Assembly: GCA_037179335.1 (NCBI GenBank)
Contig: JAKZHN010000016.1
Span: 372,001-436,000, forward strand
DNA length: 64,000 bases
Direction: 5' to 3'
Source of the DNA: Cyclaneusma minus
Taxonomy: Eukaryota; Ascomycota; Leotiomycetes; Marthamycetales; Marthamycetaceae
This document shows, piece by piece, positions 47,101-58,356 of this stretch (its first letter is position 1; each line of letters opens with the position of its first letter). The position numbers and the translations under genes were made by a program. The notes under the pieces were generated by a model. That model was not told the DNA's origin and did no database searches. It was given only the letters and a program-made list of their open reading frames with translations.

Positions 47101-47647
47101 TATCAGCGCATTTGCTGCCCATGCCGCCCTCGCTTTGAAAGACCCGCTGCATTGTCTCTATCCGAAGATCAACAAGTTTCTGACGCAGGGACCGACTTGG
47201 GACATCGATAGGTTTCCGTTGATGCATGCGGTGTTGAGTGAACCGCCGAGTTTGGATGATGCGCATTATCAGGAGATGGATTGGTTGGTGGGGTATTTGT
47301 TGGCTGGGTTGAGGACGGAAGATGATATGGGGGTTTTCCACAAACGACGAGTCTTCGAAAGAATACTTACGGCTCACGAGAATCCTTATCTCAGGAAAGG
47401 ATTGAGGGACAAGATTCTCAGGATATTGTTCCGAGCTACGACTATCGTGGGTGGAAGCACGACGCTGATTACGAGGTTTAGTGTGCTGAGTTGGACTAAG
47501 GCGCAGTTTGCGAGACACAAGGATCCAGCGCTGAAGTTGCTGTGGGAGCAGGTGCTGAAGACTTGTGATGAGGAAAGGGTGGGGAAGTGGGCTGGTATGA
47601 GTGTGGAGGAGCTTGGGAAGACGCTGGAGCTTGAGGTGAAGGTGTGA
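44174..47647 (+). CDS. URB1: URB1/NPA1 pre-ribosome-associated protein
   Basis: Exons 44174-44336 and 44391-47647 (1139 aa). The intron begins GTGAGA and has a TGCTAATG branch site; it splits a Gly codon and joins KHG to IQSFKAFLEGLPEAANLHHY. The N-terminal tail is basic (LKRQKIR, nuclear-localisation-like). Helical-repeat sequence fills the protein: the Npa1-type N-terminal domain (about 60-420) and, near the end, a NopRA1-type block with DIDRFPLMHAVLSEPPSLDD, ...MDWLVGYLLAGLRTEDDMGV and RKGLRDKILRILF. Urb1/Npa1 works in the nucleolus in early 60S subunit assembly together with other Npa1-complex proteins. It is shorter than the yeast protein but has both ends. One copy, intact. Confidence 0.85.
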
Positions 47648-48835
47648 GGGAATGGTAAAGGGGAAACATGGGAGAGGTTTGCGAAAGTGTTTGTCGATAC
47701 CTTGTCGATACTTTTGAAGTTGTGCAAAGATACTAAATTGTCTTGTCTATTCTAGGTAGCAATGAGATACCCAACGGTTCCTTCTCCAGACGATGATTGA
47801 CAATTTCAGATCTGACTTTATTGATGCATAATTGATTCCTTGAGCTTTTTCGTCTCTTCATTGATCCCACAGACGAAAAGCATCTGCATCGCCCTTGAAG
47901 CAAAATCCGCAACGAAAGCGGCTGTTCGCCCCCTTTTCCATCCCCTTTCTCCTCTCCCTGCTTTGACGCCCTATCCATTCGACCATTTCCACGCATAATC
48001 CTGCCTTGATTCTCTTGGTCCACGATTGTCTTTTCAGGTTATTCTCCCCTTGCAGTGATTATCGGCCATTGTCTTGAGTCACAATCGTCCACAATCGTCC
48101 CGTTACTCTCATACCCATACCCGAAGCATTAACAACCACTCCAATCCCAATTCTCTTGATGCATCATTCCCCTTCCAGGTTATTCTCCCATTGCAGTGAC
48201 AATCGGCCATTGTCTGAATCGGCGCGCCCCGCATTGTCGTCGTCCCTTGCGGCTTAGTCATATCCCATGTCCAGTGTGACAAGGAACTAGCCGGCACACT
48301 GCTGGTCCCAAATCTTGCGATTAGAGTCGCATACGCATCAACCTCAGCACGACGCCGAGACGACCATGACCACGACCTCCATCCTCCACCGGACGAGACT
48401 ATCCCCATGCAAACAGCCCGTGTAAACATTCCGACCCGCGGCCACTAGACCAAGCGATATCTCGGCGACGCAAAACAAAGTGCAGGAGCAGAGCCCACGA
48501 CATTGACATCTCCAACCATCTCACCCTTTGAACAACACCAGACATCTTCCCTGCGCTGGTCCGACCCTCGACCAAAAGGGCGAGCCAGAAGCTCCGAGGT
48601 CTCCTTGGTCTGAAAGACCTTGGCCATAACCCAGGAACTGACTGGCGCACTCAATCTTCTGATCTGTGGGGCCTCAGCCTTCGAGCCTCGTTTGCCCTTC
48701 TTCCTCTTTCTCCCGCACACGACCAGCCTCGCGCTGCCTCTCTCCCGACTATCATACAGCTCTTGCTTCTCTGCTTGAGACTGATGTGTGATACCTCCTT
48801 CCTCCAACCCATAACACCCGAGTACCACCGCGAAA
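47648..48835. other. intergenic region with direct repeat
   Basis: Contains the 3' flank of URB1 and a long 5' region of the next gene. A direct repeat lies at 48010-48215 (separate entry), and ACAATCGTCC is repeated exactly in tandem at 48081-48100. Antisense frames up to 134 aa have no support. Confidence 0.6.
48010..48215 (+). repeat. direct repeat upstream of the 4E-binding-like gene
   Basis: Copies 48010-48074 and 48150-48215, offset by 140-141 bp. The best-matching core, CAGGTTATTCTCCC.TTGCAGTGA..ATCGGCCATTGTCT, occupies 48035-48074 and 48176-48215. It may be a duplicated leader segment or regulatory module; each copy contains splice-acceptor-like TTGCAG. Confidence 0.8.
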
Positions 48836-51783
48836 ATGGTGCGATACACGGCGGCGGAATTAAAGGCCCTTCGCGAATCCCCTCTGGTTGCTAAGCCGGC
48901 GGGGATGCCTCCCGTGGAAGAGTGGATGCCGTATGTCTAGAGCGCTGTCGCATCCGGGGAAGAGCTAATTGACCATCCATAGACAATCTGACAACCGCCG
49001 CTGCCAAAACCAGAATAACGACAAGAGAAATAACAATACCTACGACTCTCATGCTGGACCTGAAGCAAGGTTGCCGAAGAACGCGCGCACCAACGCGAGT
49101 AAGCTGCATCTTCCCTAGTGGCCTCGGAGCACTTACTGACTGCACGCAAGGACAAGACACAGATAAGATCGTGCTGGGACCTCCAAAGACTGCCTTTGGT
49201 TTAGCGAGTACGCAGCGACGCGGGAATTTTCTCGACGTTGGCGACAACAACATGCGCGACTCGGATACGCGAGGTGGCTTCGGCGCTCTCCGACGAGGTG
49301 AAGCCGAGACCGAACGCCTACGCAATAACAAGATGAAGAACCGTACGGACGGTGACGACAGCGAAGGCTGGAGCACAGTCAAGCCGCGCAAGAGCTTCGG
49401 TGCAGATGGTGCGCAGCCTTTCCAGGGTCGCATGGGTGCCATCGACAATTCGCCTCGACCTTCGAATGCCGACAACATGCGCGGCTTGAAGGCCAAGGAT
49501 CGCGAAGACCGCGATCCGCGAGACAAGCCGCGCGGATTCGAGAACTACATGCGCGACAGAGATGGCGAGCGCGAAGAGAAAGATACTTGGCGCAATGGTG
49601 GTATGGGCCGAGTGAAGAACGAGAACAGGAAGGATCACGATGGACCATCGACGCAAAGAGAGCGCAATGGCGATAAGGCAGGAAATGGCCACCGTGGTTG
49701 GAGAGATCGGGACGAGAAGCCTACCGACAAACGGTGGGACCGAGAGAATCACCGCCATGACAACAACCCGGAGTGGGCTGCGGACGAGACAGACGCCGAA
49801 CCACAAAGGCCAATCCATGGTCCGAACGCCATGGAGCTTTTCAAGGCGGAAATGAAGAAGCAGGAGGAAGAGCAACGACGCAAGTCTGCCGGAGAAGAAG
49901 CCTCTGAAGAGAAACCACCTACCGAAGCAGTGGGTACGAAGAAAGTCTCCAAGGCTGATGGCGCCTCTTTCTTTGGCCTCGAGAAGTCGAATGTACCGGC
50001 TTCTGCGGCTTCACCTCTGGGTCCTTTGACTGCTCCAATCTCTTCGAATCGCGAGAGTTTCTCATCTTTCCCTTTCCTGAGACCCGAGCCAGGTGGTTTA
50101 GCCTCTGGCACAGCTGCCGCGACAGCTGCGAAGCCGGCACCTCCAAGGAAATCGAACTTTTCGAAATACTTTGCAAAATCCGCAGAGTCGGCTCCTCCAC
50201 CGGTCCAAGCTCCCGCCCAAGCTCCTCCACCTGTCCAAGCTCCTCCATCTAGCAAATCTCCCCCACTTTGGACGGGAATCGACTATGGACTTCAAAAGCT
50301 CCTGTCTAAGGGCTCTGCTGTTAAAGCAGACCCTCCAGTTGCAGCTGCTCGTCCTCCACCTCCTCCGCCCCAAGATGAGAAGGCTCTCGAGGAGAAGCGA
50401 GCATTTGAACAGATCATGTTGAAGCTACAGCTAAGTGGGAAAGGCGGCTCGGCCTCTGCTCCTCCAACCAAGAGCGCTCTCCATCCCAGACCTCAGGAAC
50501 AGCCGTCGGCGATGACCCCACAGCCCCAGGGACAACAGCAATTCCGTCCTCCTCAGACCCCACAGGCCCAAGGACAACAGCAGTTCCATCCTTCTGGTTC
50601 CGAGGAGCGGACCCCTCAGGCGCGCAACCAACCTTCACTACTGGATCTTCTCCATGGACCATCCAGGCTCGAAGCACCCAGCGCCGAAGTTAGGTTCCAC
50701 GAAACACTGCAACTGCAAAAACGAGAGCAAGATTTGCGAGCCGCGGACCCAGAGGGCGAATACATCATGCATCTCGTCCACGCTGGCCGTCGTGACCTGG
50801 ATCCCAACGGTGCGCCCCACCGCAACCCCATCGTCCAAGACCACAATGAGGCCCTGGATGAGATGGCTCGAAACGATAGCGAGCTGGCAATCGAAGAAGC
50901 CCGCATCGAAGCCCGTCGCGCCGCAGAACGCAATCTGAGCCGTCACAACGTCCCGCCCGGTTTCAGAGATTACTACCTGCAGCGCGCCATGGGTCTTATC
51001 CCAGGTACTCCGCAGCAACAGATGGAAGCCATGGCTGAGGGAGGTCTCCCTCCGCGCCCCCTGCAAGGCTCGCATTTTTCTTCAGACGGCGGCCTTACCC
51101 CGCGCGCCCCGCAGCAGCAGCAAGGACCAGGACAGCAGCAAACCACGCCTACCCAGATCCTGCAGCGCCCTCCTCCGGGTCTTGACAATCTGCCACCGGG
51201 ATGGGGCCAGCCTACCAACCAGCAAATGCAAGGCCAAGGCCCGTCTCAGCAGCAGCAGCAAGGCCAGCAGCAGCAGCGCCACATCGCTCCTCCACCCGGA
51301 CTTCAAGGCCGCGGACCGCCTCCTGGTATGGGTAACATGTTCCCACCCCAAGGCTTTCCTGGCATGGGTGGACCTGGCATGGGCGGACCTGGTTCTGGTA
51401 TGGGTGGACCTCCTGGACCGCCTCCGCCTCCTTTCATTTTTGAAAGGATTCCGCTGCCGCCAGGCTTTCCTACGCCGCCGCAATACATGAATCATGGTGG
51501 TATGCCAGGTGGTGGAATGGGACCTCAGGGACAAGGTGGCATGCAAGGAAACATGCAAGGCCAGGGAAACATGCAAGGTCAGATGCCGCCCCCACCTCCC
51601 GGTTTCTTGCCAGGCATGGGAATGGGTGGCATGAATGGTATGAATGGCTTCGATCCGTTTGGACCTGGTGGACCGCAAGGTCATCCAGGTGGCTTTGATG
51701 GAAGGGGTGGCAACGGTGGCATGGGTCCTCCTGGTGGTCCGCAAGTTCCGCAGGGCATGCCTCCGGGCTATCGTCGCCAGTAA
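48836..51783 (+). CDS. disordered RNA-granule-type protein with eIF4E-binding-like N-terminus
   Basis: Exons 48836-48930, 48983-49098, 49151-51783 (947 aa). Introns start GTATGT and GTAAGC and have GCTAATTGAC and ACTGAC branch sequences. The N-terminus RYTAAELKALRES resembles the Y-x4-L core of eIF4E-binding motifs; the hydrophobic residue usually after Leu is Lys here. It continues with an Asn/Gln-rich stretch, GWSTVKPRKSFG, many charged Arg/Asp repeats, PEWAADE...AMELFKAEMKKQEEE, then proline-rich, Gln-rich and finally Gly/Met/Pro-rich low complexity (GMGGPGMGGPGS near 51380). This order suggests an eIF4E-transporter or GIGYF-like translational repressor of P-bodies. The low-complexity tail would favour condensate formation. 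Orthology is inferred from the short motifs only. Confidence 0.7.
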
Positions 51784-53195
51784 ACCTTTGAAGTTGTTGT
51801 CTCTTGCCGCCATGATCGACCTCCATTCCGGTTGTCTTTCGTTCGTCTTCTTCACGAAGATGTTCACGCGGCGAGAAGCTTGACTCCTCTCTGCCTTGTC
51901 ATACCATTGCCAATTGGCTGGGTTGAAGTACCCACAGCGATACGAGCGAATGAGCGCATTTCACTCACAGCAGATGCGCGCTTTTCGACATGGATGCACC
52001 TCCTACCTTCGGGCTCTCGGGTTGGTCATCATCATGTCACATGATGCAACGACAGAATATTGAATTTGAAGAAAAAATTGATGGTAGCAAAGCACGTCGA
52101 TGGGGGTGTTCTTTGGGGATCCCCAAGATCCGAATTCGAGAGTTGGCATTTGGAGTCTGGTGACAGGCAAAGGATGGAGGATGATCTTTGTAACCACAGA
52201 GAGATTTCTCGAGGCTCGAGATTTCAATGGATGATGAGCTTGCTACTGTTACTTTGACTGTGCTCTTCGCTTTGCTGTACATGATATGTGAATGCTAAAT
52301 GTGGAATAATTGGTTTGTGGGGCTTGTGAGATGAGATGTGCAGTGGAGGATCTGGGAGAGTTCAGAGAGGTAGGAGACAGGTAAGTACGCCTCCTAGTCA
52401 ATCCAAGTCCTTTCTATTACTGAAAGTCCCTCTCTTATATATTTCAACACAACTCAAACCACCACCCTACGCATGTAATTTGCCAGCGCAGCGTCACCTA
52501 CCCCTTACAATCCAAGAGATTTTAGCTGTGTAATTAATTTTTTATAATTTCTATTATTGCGTGCTGTAATAGGGGTGTGAAATAATGGATTTTTATTACG
52601 TGAGTAAAATTGATTGAAAAATAGCTGCTCCGGCCGCTCGTATTCACCTAAGCGCAGCCAATAAGGTATTGCGTTGTTTTTATTTTAAAAATTAGACCAT
52701 ATTCACGCAGTAATCAATGCATATTATAAGAGATTCTCAATTATAAGAATCCAGCTTTATTTAGCTCTCCGAGCTTGCGAGGCAGCCAGCGCCAGCTGGT
52801 ATACAGGTGCCTCGTCTTACAATCAACTCCATGACCTGTACTGAGGTTGCTCATCGAGGACTCGGGTCTGCGGGGTTGCTTATGACCGCTAGATCCGTGG
52901 TATTGGTAATCACGTCCGCGCCCTCGGACTCTCGGTCTATCTCTCATCATGCATATTGCCTGAGATCGTGTTGTTGCTTAGAAATGCCAGGTTTCAAAAT
53001 CTGCACGATTCTGCTTATAATCTTCAGGTAAAGAATGGTTTGTGAGATGCTGTTTACAATTCACTTTCTATAAAAGCCTCTTCGTACTTTCTTGTTTCGC
53101 TTGTCTTCTGCCTACCAATTCCCCGTGACCCCGTCGCCATAGTCCTTCTCTTCTCTCTCAATCACCTTTTCAAACCATTCCACAACATCCGAAAA
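51784..53195. other. intergenic region
   Basis: 3' flank of the previous gene, then an AT-richer patch at about 52510-52740, then the promoter of the SDR gene. No gene, tRNA or clear repeat seen. Confidence 0.6.
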
Positions 53196-54414
53196 ATGGC
53201 TTCAAAAAAGGTTTTGATGTAAGTCCTTCGTTGCTTACTCATAGAACGTGAACTGTGCTAATGCCTTCCACGCAGAACCGGAGTCACAGGCTACATCGGC
53301 GGCACCGTGCTCGATGTCATCTATTCCGCACACCCAGATCTCAACTACACAGCTATGATGCGCAGCCCCCTACCGGCCTTCACCACTCGCTATCCCTCCA
53401 TACGCACAGTCTGCGGCACCTATGACAACCTTTCACTCCTCGAAACCTGCGCTTCTGAAGTAGACATCATCATCCACGTCGGCAATTCCGACCACCACCC
53501 CGCCGTTCGTGCTCTTTTGACCGGCGCCCTTCGTCGTCTGCCTGACAAACCCGCTGCATATTACATCCATCTCTCAGGCACCGGCACCATCGCCGACACT
53601 GCCACTCACATCCCTGGAACACTAAATCCCAAGGTTTGGTCTGACGTAAAAGATATCGAAGCGATCAAAGCGCTGCCCATTGAAGCGCTGCATCGTCCGG
53701 TCGATAAATACTTACAGGAATTTGCTGCGGAAAATGGAGAGAAAGTGAAAATTGCGATTGTCTGTCCGCCGGATATTTATGGTCAGGGAACTGGCGTGGC
53801 GAAACGGAACAGCTTCATGATTCCGCTTTTTGCGAAAGAAAGCGAGAAACTAGGGAAAGCTTTTTGGGTTGGTGAAGGGACGAATGTGAGGAGTGTGAGT
53901 CATGTGAAGGATGTTGCGAAGGTTTATTTGGGGCTTGTGGAGGATGCGTTAAGGGAGGTGGGGGAACAGAGAGTGGGGTGGGGGGCGGATGCGTTTTTCT
54001 TTACTGCTAGTGGGGAGGTCGGGTGGAGAGGGCTGGCGGAGAGGGTTGGGGAGATTTTGTATGCGAAGGGAGTGGTGGGACAGAAAGATGCGGAGAGTAT
54101 TAGGGTTGAGGAGACGAGGGGCATGATGGGGCATTTTGGCGAGGGGGCTAGTTACTTGGTGCAGGTGAGTTTGTGCATCTTGTGTTTTTGACACTCAATT
54201 TCGGAGGGATTGAAATGGATGGGCTAAGTTGACTGGGGAACAGTATATGTTTGCGAGCAACAGTCGGAGTAGTGCGGATAGGGCGAGGGAGAGATTGGGG
54301 TGGGTTCCAAGGGAGAGGGGGGTGTGGGAGGGGTTGGAAAGGGATGTCGAAGAGGGGCTGAAGGAGGGGAATTGGAATAAGAGTTTTTCTGCTGGGCCGG
54401 CTGAGGCTGAGTGA
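53196..54414 (+). CDS. NAD(P)-dependent epimerase-like (atypical SDR) protein
   Basis: Exons 53196-53218, 53276-54164, 54244-54414 (360 aa). The first exon encodes only MASKKVL and two bases of the next codon; the first intron starts GTAAGT and has a GTGCTAATG branch site. The protein has TGVTGYIGGT (about residues 9-18), the TGxxGxxG dinucleotide-binding loop, then VDIIIHVGNSD, YYIHLSGTGTI and VCPPDIYGQGTG, the usual order in extended SDR/NmrA-like proteins. The catalytic YxxxK is not seen: the equivalent area reads HRPVDK, with Arg where Tyr is expected. It may be a sensor-like or non-canonical SDR. The C-terminal exon gives SSADRARERLGWVPRERG, the epimerase C-terminal signature. Its in vivo substrate is unknown. 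Confidence 0.8.
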
Positions 54415-54983
54415 GTCGTGAGTGAGTTCTGGTGAGGTGATAGGGAGAGGAAGGGTGAGGATTTAGGGATGAGTATTGTTCAACTATGCACACAGACACT
54501 CCCCCTTCTCACGCGCCCCGATAGTACGCCAATTTGAGTTTATTCTCCTGGCTTGTAAAGTAGCATCTTGTAATATTCTGTGCACGCTGATGAGTTTATT
54601 TTTGTTCCTTCGTAGCAGATCTCTAATCGTTTTGATCGAAATGCTCGTATTTATTTGGCGAAGACAAGACCTAACCTACGAGTTTCGAATGCGTTGGGAT
54701 CCTCGACTCCGTACCCAGACTATGAGCTCACACAAATCTTGGTTGATTCAAAATGCACGAAGATACATTGATTATGTGTCAGTTGTGTTTTCTTCCTCGT
54801 TCCCGCAGATCAATCGCGTCTGGTAACCAACCACGCACACTCCTCTCTTTCCCGTTGCTGTCACCTCTGTCCCGCCCCGTAGGCCGTAAACGCCTCATTC
54901 CAATAACCTCTTCCCCATACTCCCACAATCTTTCTTGTCATTTTTTCTATTCCCAAAAACACACATCAAAGTCACAAACAAAC
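54415..54983. other. intergenic, promoter of the secreted protein gene
   Basis: No gene seen. The pyrimidine-rich stretch at about 54835-54975 is typical of a fungal leader directly before the ATG. Confidence 0.6.
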
Positions 54984-55598
54984 ATGTTCGCCCACGCCTT
55001 CGCCGCCCTCCTCCTGATCGCCTCATCGGTCCACGGATTGGCATTGCCAGAACCGGTCCCGGGTGTTCCAACTATCCCCGACTGCAGCGCCCAGGGCATT
55101 ACCTGCGGCACGGCCAAATACTTTATGAAAGGCTTTGGAGGTTCTGGGTCGTGCGGTGTCCCCATTACTACCAACGACTACATCGGGGGACTAAGTGCGA
55201 AGTTTGAGCCTGGTACCAACTTCTGTAAGTACTACCCATCCATCCCACCTAGAAAGACAAGCAGCAAAAGTTGGGGAGATGGATATCTGGATGGCTAGAC
55301 GCTGACGTGCGAATCGCAGAAAGGCGGAAAAAAGATCCAAGTCTGGAACTCCAAGAAAGGAACGAATATCACGGTGACATTAGAGGATATTTGTACCGAT
55401 TGTGAGCTGCCGAACATTATTGGTAAGTTTTCCTGATCTTCGCACTGATGGCAGTGAGGATTTTGAAGATATAAAGTTGAGAAGGAGATTGGCTGACGAG
55501 TTGGGCGACCTTGTGTAGAGCTGAACCAGGCCGCGTTCGAGGCCGTGGGAGGCTACCTGGGTGCTGGGCCAATTGATGTTACATGGGATACCACCTAA
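54984..55598 (+). CDS. small secreted RlpA-like double-psi beta-barrel protein
   Basis: Exons 54984-55224, 55325-55423, 55519-55598 (139 aa). Residues 1-18 (MFAHAFAALLLIASSVHG) are a signal peptide. Six Cys follow (IPDCSAQGITCGT, GSCGVP, NFCGKK, DICTDC). The first intron needs care: the first AG after the GCTGAC branch (55320) would create a stop; the AG four bases further (55324) restores the family pattern FCGKKIQVW. The motifs GSCGVPIT, CGKKIQV, VTLEDICTDCE, LNQAAFEAVG and GPIDVTW are the hallmark of fungal DPBB proteins related to barwin and expansin (RlpA-like). Members are extracellular; some inhibit proteases or act as wall or host-interaction proteins. The role here is not determinable. 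Confidence 0.85.
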
Positions 55599-56900
55599 AT
55601 GGGGTGTGGGGACATGGGTACATGTAGTGGGGTTTTGCTTGGGATGGGTCGATGATCTCTTGAGAGGGAGATTTGTGGATGACAAGAGGGCTGGAATTCT
55701 GGACGTGTTCATTTTTGTTGAGAGACTACCCGGAAAGGATTCCTAGAGGCGCTCAGGTATTCCTGAAACAACATATTGATTCTAGGATAGTATCTACCAT
55801 GATATCCAAAAGCCTCATCCCCTCCGTCGTCTCTTCGCAACCGCAGCAATATCTCCTAAGGGCCAAGCCGATGCTTCCGAGCTTCTCCTATACCCTGTAG
55901 ATTGATAGCTGGAATAGACCGATGCCCCGAACCTTGTATATTGTTCTCATGGCCTGATGAAGGATTTGGTCCACGTATTCCATACCCTTCGCGAACGTCA
56001 AAACAAAATCCGCTTGAGGTGTTGGCACTGAACGATTTGTCAATCTTCGGTGCCTGATCCATTCTCTCTGGACGTGTTCTTTCGCTTCCTCTTCTGATAT
56101 TCGTGAGACAATGGCTCGGAGTCACACTGACACCTCTTCTTTGATTCTCCCAGCTTTGCTAAACGGCGGCACAGCTTGATGTTGAGCAAATTTATTTGTT
56201 CGGGGTGTAGTCGATAGGATATCTCGTCCATCAGATCAACGAGCACTGGCACATCAGAAATTTGTAGCGAATGCGTCCTATCTCGCCACCCAATAGCGTG
56301 CACAAATGCTGTTGCAGACTATCTCGCAGTACAAGCCAGAGTGGGCTTCTCCTCCAGGGGTTCTCGGCATCTTCCCAGCACAAATCTTCTCGAATGTGTT
56401 CGCGAAGCAATGATGGGAACGTTCGACAGCCATTGATTTTTGGGAAAGGAAAGAAACTGACACGGAGAGTTCATCACGAAATCCGAAGTGAAGACGCTAC
56501 AGTATACTATCAAGTATAATATAGATGGCGAGCATGTTGCTGTGTAAATTTATGCAGTCTATTTGAAGACAGACGTAAGGCTCCTCCTATATGTGGAAAA
56601 GATTTTCCTAGCTAGATAGCTTCTAGCAAACTAGCCACAAGTTGGACAAAGCAGCTAGTGTACAATTGACAATTTCTCGATAACAGCAATCATTATATCA
56701 GGTGCAAGGCTGAATTAAGAGGAGCAGACGAGGCTATGGCTGACTTGAAATCCGTACATTTGGTAGAGTACGAGCTGTAGACCAGCGCCCTCCTAAACTT
56801 CCGGAGAATCGATTGCGTAAAATCATCCCAAGGACAACGGAAGAGGAAAGAAAAGTCCGGTGATGACGAATGATGATGCGAATTTGGGGCCTGAGGGAAT
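55599..56900. other. gene-poor region
   Basis: Frames of up to about 90 aa on the - strand (56040-56513) are interrupted by a stop and match nothing I recognise. They could be the decayed end of the element whose protease-like remnant lies at 56944-57513, but I see no reverse transcriptase motif. Otherwise nothing. Confidence 0.45.
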
Positions 56901-56943
56901 ATTGACAAGGACAAGCAGACACCAGCACCCTGGCTATACCTGC

Positions 56944-57513
56944 TCAAATAGAATGTGTTTCTTCATCTGTAGTCCATACAACAACCAGCCTTAAGGCGTT
57001 GGATGCTACACAAGACTGAGGCATGAGCTGACACCATTCGAAACCCGGGGAATGCTTGCAAAACACTTGATAGATGTGTGGGTGTATTGACAAGGAGAAG
57101 GTACTATGCAACCGCAAGTCGCAGCCGGTAACGTACCAAGCAAGGACGGTAAGGTAACTTCTCGCGTAGATATACCAAATCTCTACGAAGACCTGCATTA
57201 TTAACCTCTCCAAAAATTCTAACGTATCCAAAACCGGCTTCGTATTTGCCATAGAACCAGTATTACTCACAGAATCCTCAACCCAAACCCAGGCGCAAGT
57301 CCCAAATCCCGCCCCCGTGTCCAGCATCGCGGAAACCACACACCGAATGTGAGAATAGCCGGCTCGGGAAGAGATAAAGTATTCGGAAGAGCCCTGGAAG
57401 ATCGCGGCCCTGAAATAAATCAGCTTGAAAATTCTTGAATCTGGTTCGAAGCGTGGGCGCCCTGATTTTCCACGATCGCGAAAATTTTCATTCCCCGGCC
57501 GCCCCTTCTTCAA
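56944..57513 (-). mobile_element. retroelement aspartic protease remnant
   Basis: An open 189-aa frame whose middle resembles a retropepsin of gag-pol retroelements: EYFISSRAGYSHIRCVVSAM leads into LDTGAG (Asp codon at 57321-57319), the catalytic triad, and AWYVTGCD lies about 60 residues later where the family has its second conserved GCD-type turn. The residues beyond it match nothing. No reverse transcriptase, RNase H or integrase follows on the - strand, so this is a solo decayed fragment, not a host gene. It sits about 100 bp from the tRNA-Ile gene. Confidence 0.5.
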
Positions 57514-57615
57514 ACCCCAGATTTACACAACAAATCAGAAATCCCGTGTGAACCCCAATTTTCGAAAACCAAAGGTCTGCAGACCCAATATGGTCCAAAA
57601 ATTAGAAAATAGATT

Positions 57616-57713
57616 TGGTCACTACGAGGGTCGAACTCGCGACCTTGGCGTTACCCAGGCATTGTGGAATACCCGTATTAGCACCACGCTCTAACCAACT
57701 GAGCTAAGCGACC
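57616..57713 (-). tRNA. tRNA-Ile: tRNA-Ile(AAU) with a 24-nt intron
   Basis: Read on the - strand it begins GGTCGCTTAGCTCAGTTGG and ends AGTGACC plus discriminator A. The acceptor stem pairs with one G-U; the D, T (GTTCGACCC) and anticodon stems are complete. The anticodon loop is CTAATAA with AAT anticodon. It is interrupted after position 37 by a 24-nt intron (CGGGTATTCCACAATGCC then TGGGTA). U8 is present. No terminator assessment beyond an AT-rich flank. Confidence 0.92.
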
Positions 57714-58087
57714 GTTGTCAATTGATAAGAACTGGCTGAGGATTCTCACTCATTCCTTCGAGATCAGGCTAGCGGCCAGTGCCGCCACAATTTTGGCAGA
57801 TTTTAGTTAACGACTTGGGTGATGATACTACCACTCGCGAGCTCCCTACCTACTTTTTTAATAAATCAACGAATCAATATCGAGCTATATCAAAACTTGA
57901 AGCAAAGCACAGACCGTCATTTTTAACAAAAGAGTGATTACACCAGGGAGGTTTGATGTGCAGCAAGGGCTTCAAATGCCGGCTGGTCAATTTCCAGCGC
58001 AAAGGGCGTGCGAATAAGGTTATCAATAATTTCAAGTTACTAGAGAATTCCAAATTTCAAATTCCGGCCCACCTCTCATCAATCAAC
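57714..58087. other. spacer between inverted tRNA-Ile copies
   Basis: 374 bp without a gene. Short weakly similar stretches flank both tRNA copies on their 5' sides. Confidence 0.6.
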
Positions 58088-58154
58088 GGTCGCTCAGCTC
58101 AGTTGGTTAGAGCGTGGTGCTAATACGGGTACTTCACAATGCCTGGGTAACGCC
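58088..58154 (+). pseudogene. truncated tRNA-Ile(AAU) copy, inverted
   Basis: Matches the 5' two-thirds of the tRNA-Ile at 57616-57713, including the intron, with a few substitutions (C instead of the near-universal U8; two in the intron). It stops right after the anticodon stem (AACGCC) and lacks the variable loop, T arm and 3' acceptor strand, so it cannot form a tRNA. It lies in opposite orientation to the intact gene. Confidence 0.9.
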
Positions 58155-58356
58155 TCTCATCTTCCTCCTCCTTCAATGGTACCTAAAGCTTTGCTCGCAC
58201 TCCTCGAGAGAAGACTTGCCAATGCCCGGTTTGTGTTGCTTCCCAAGGCCCTGGAAGTCGGTTTTGAATCGACCAAGAATTTTTGATCGCCTTTATCGAT
58301 TCAAATTGTACCTGTAGGGTATCCACGTCTCTGCGCCAGCATTCATGTAGTCATAC

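Noticed and set aside
49318..49875. 185-aa antisense frame, and similar long frames opposite 51082-51867
   Set aside because: Shadows of the low-complexity coding sequence of the eIF4E-binding-like gene.
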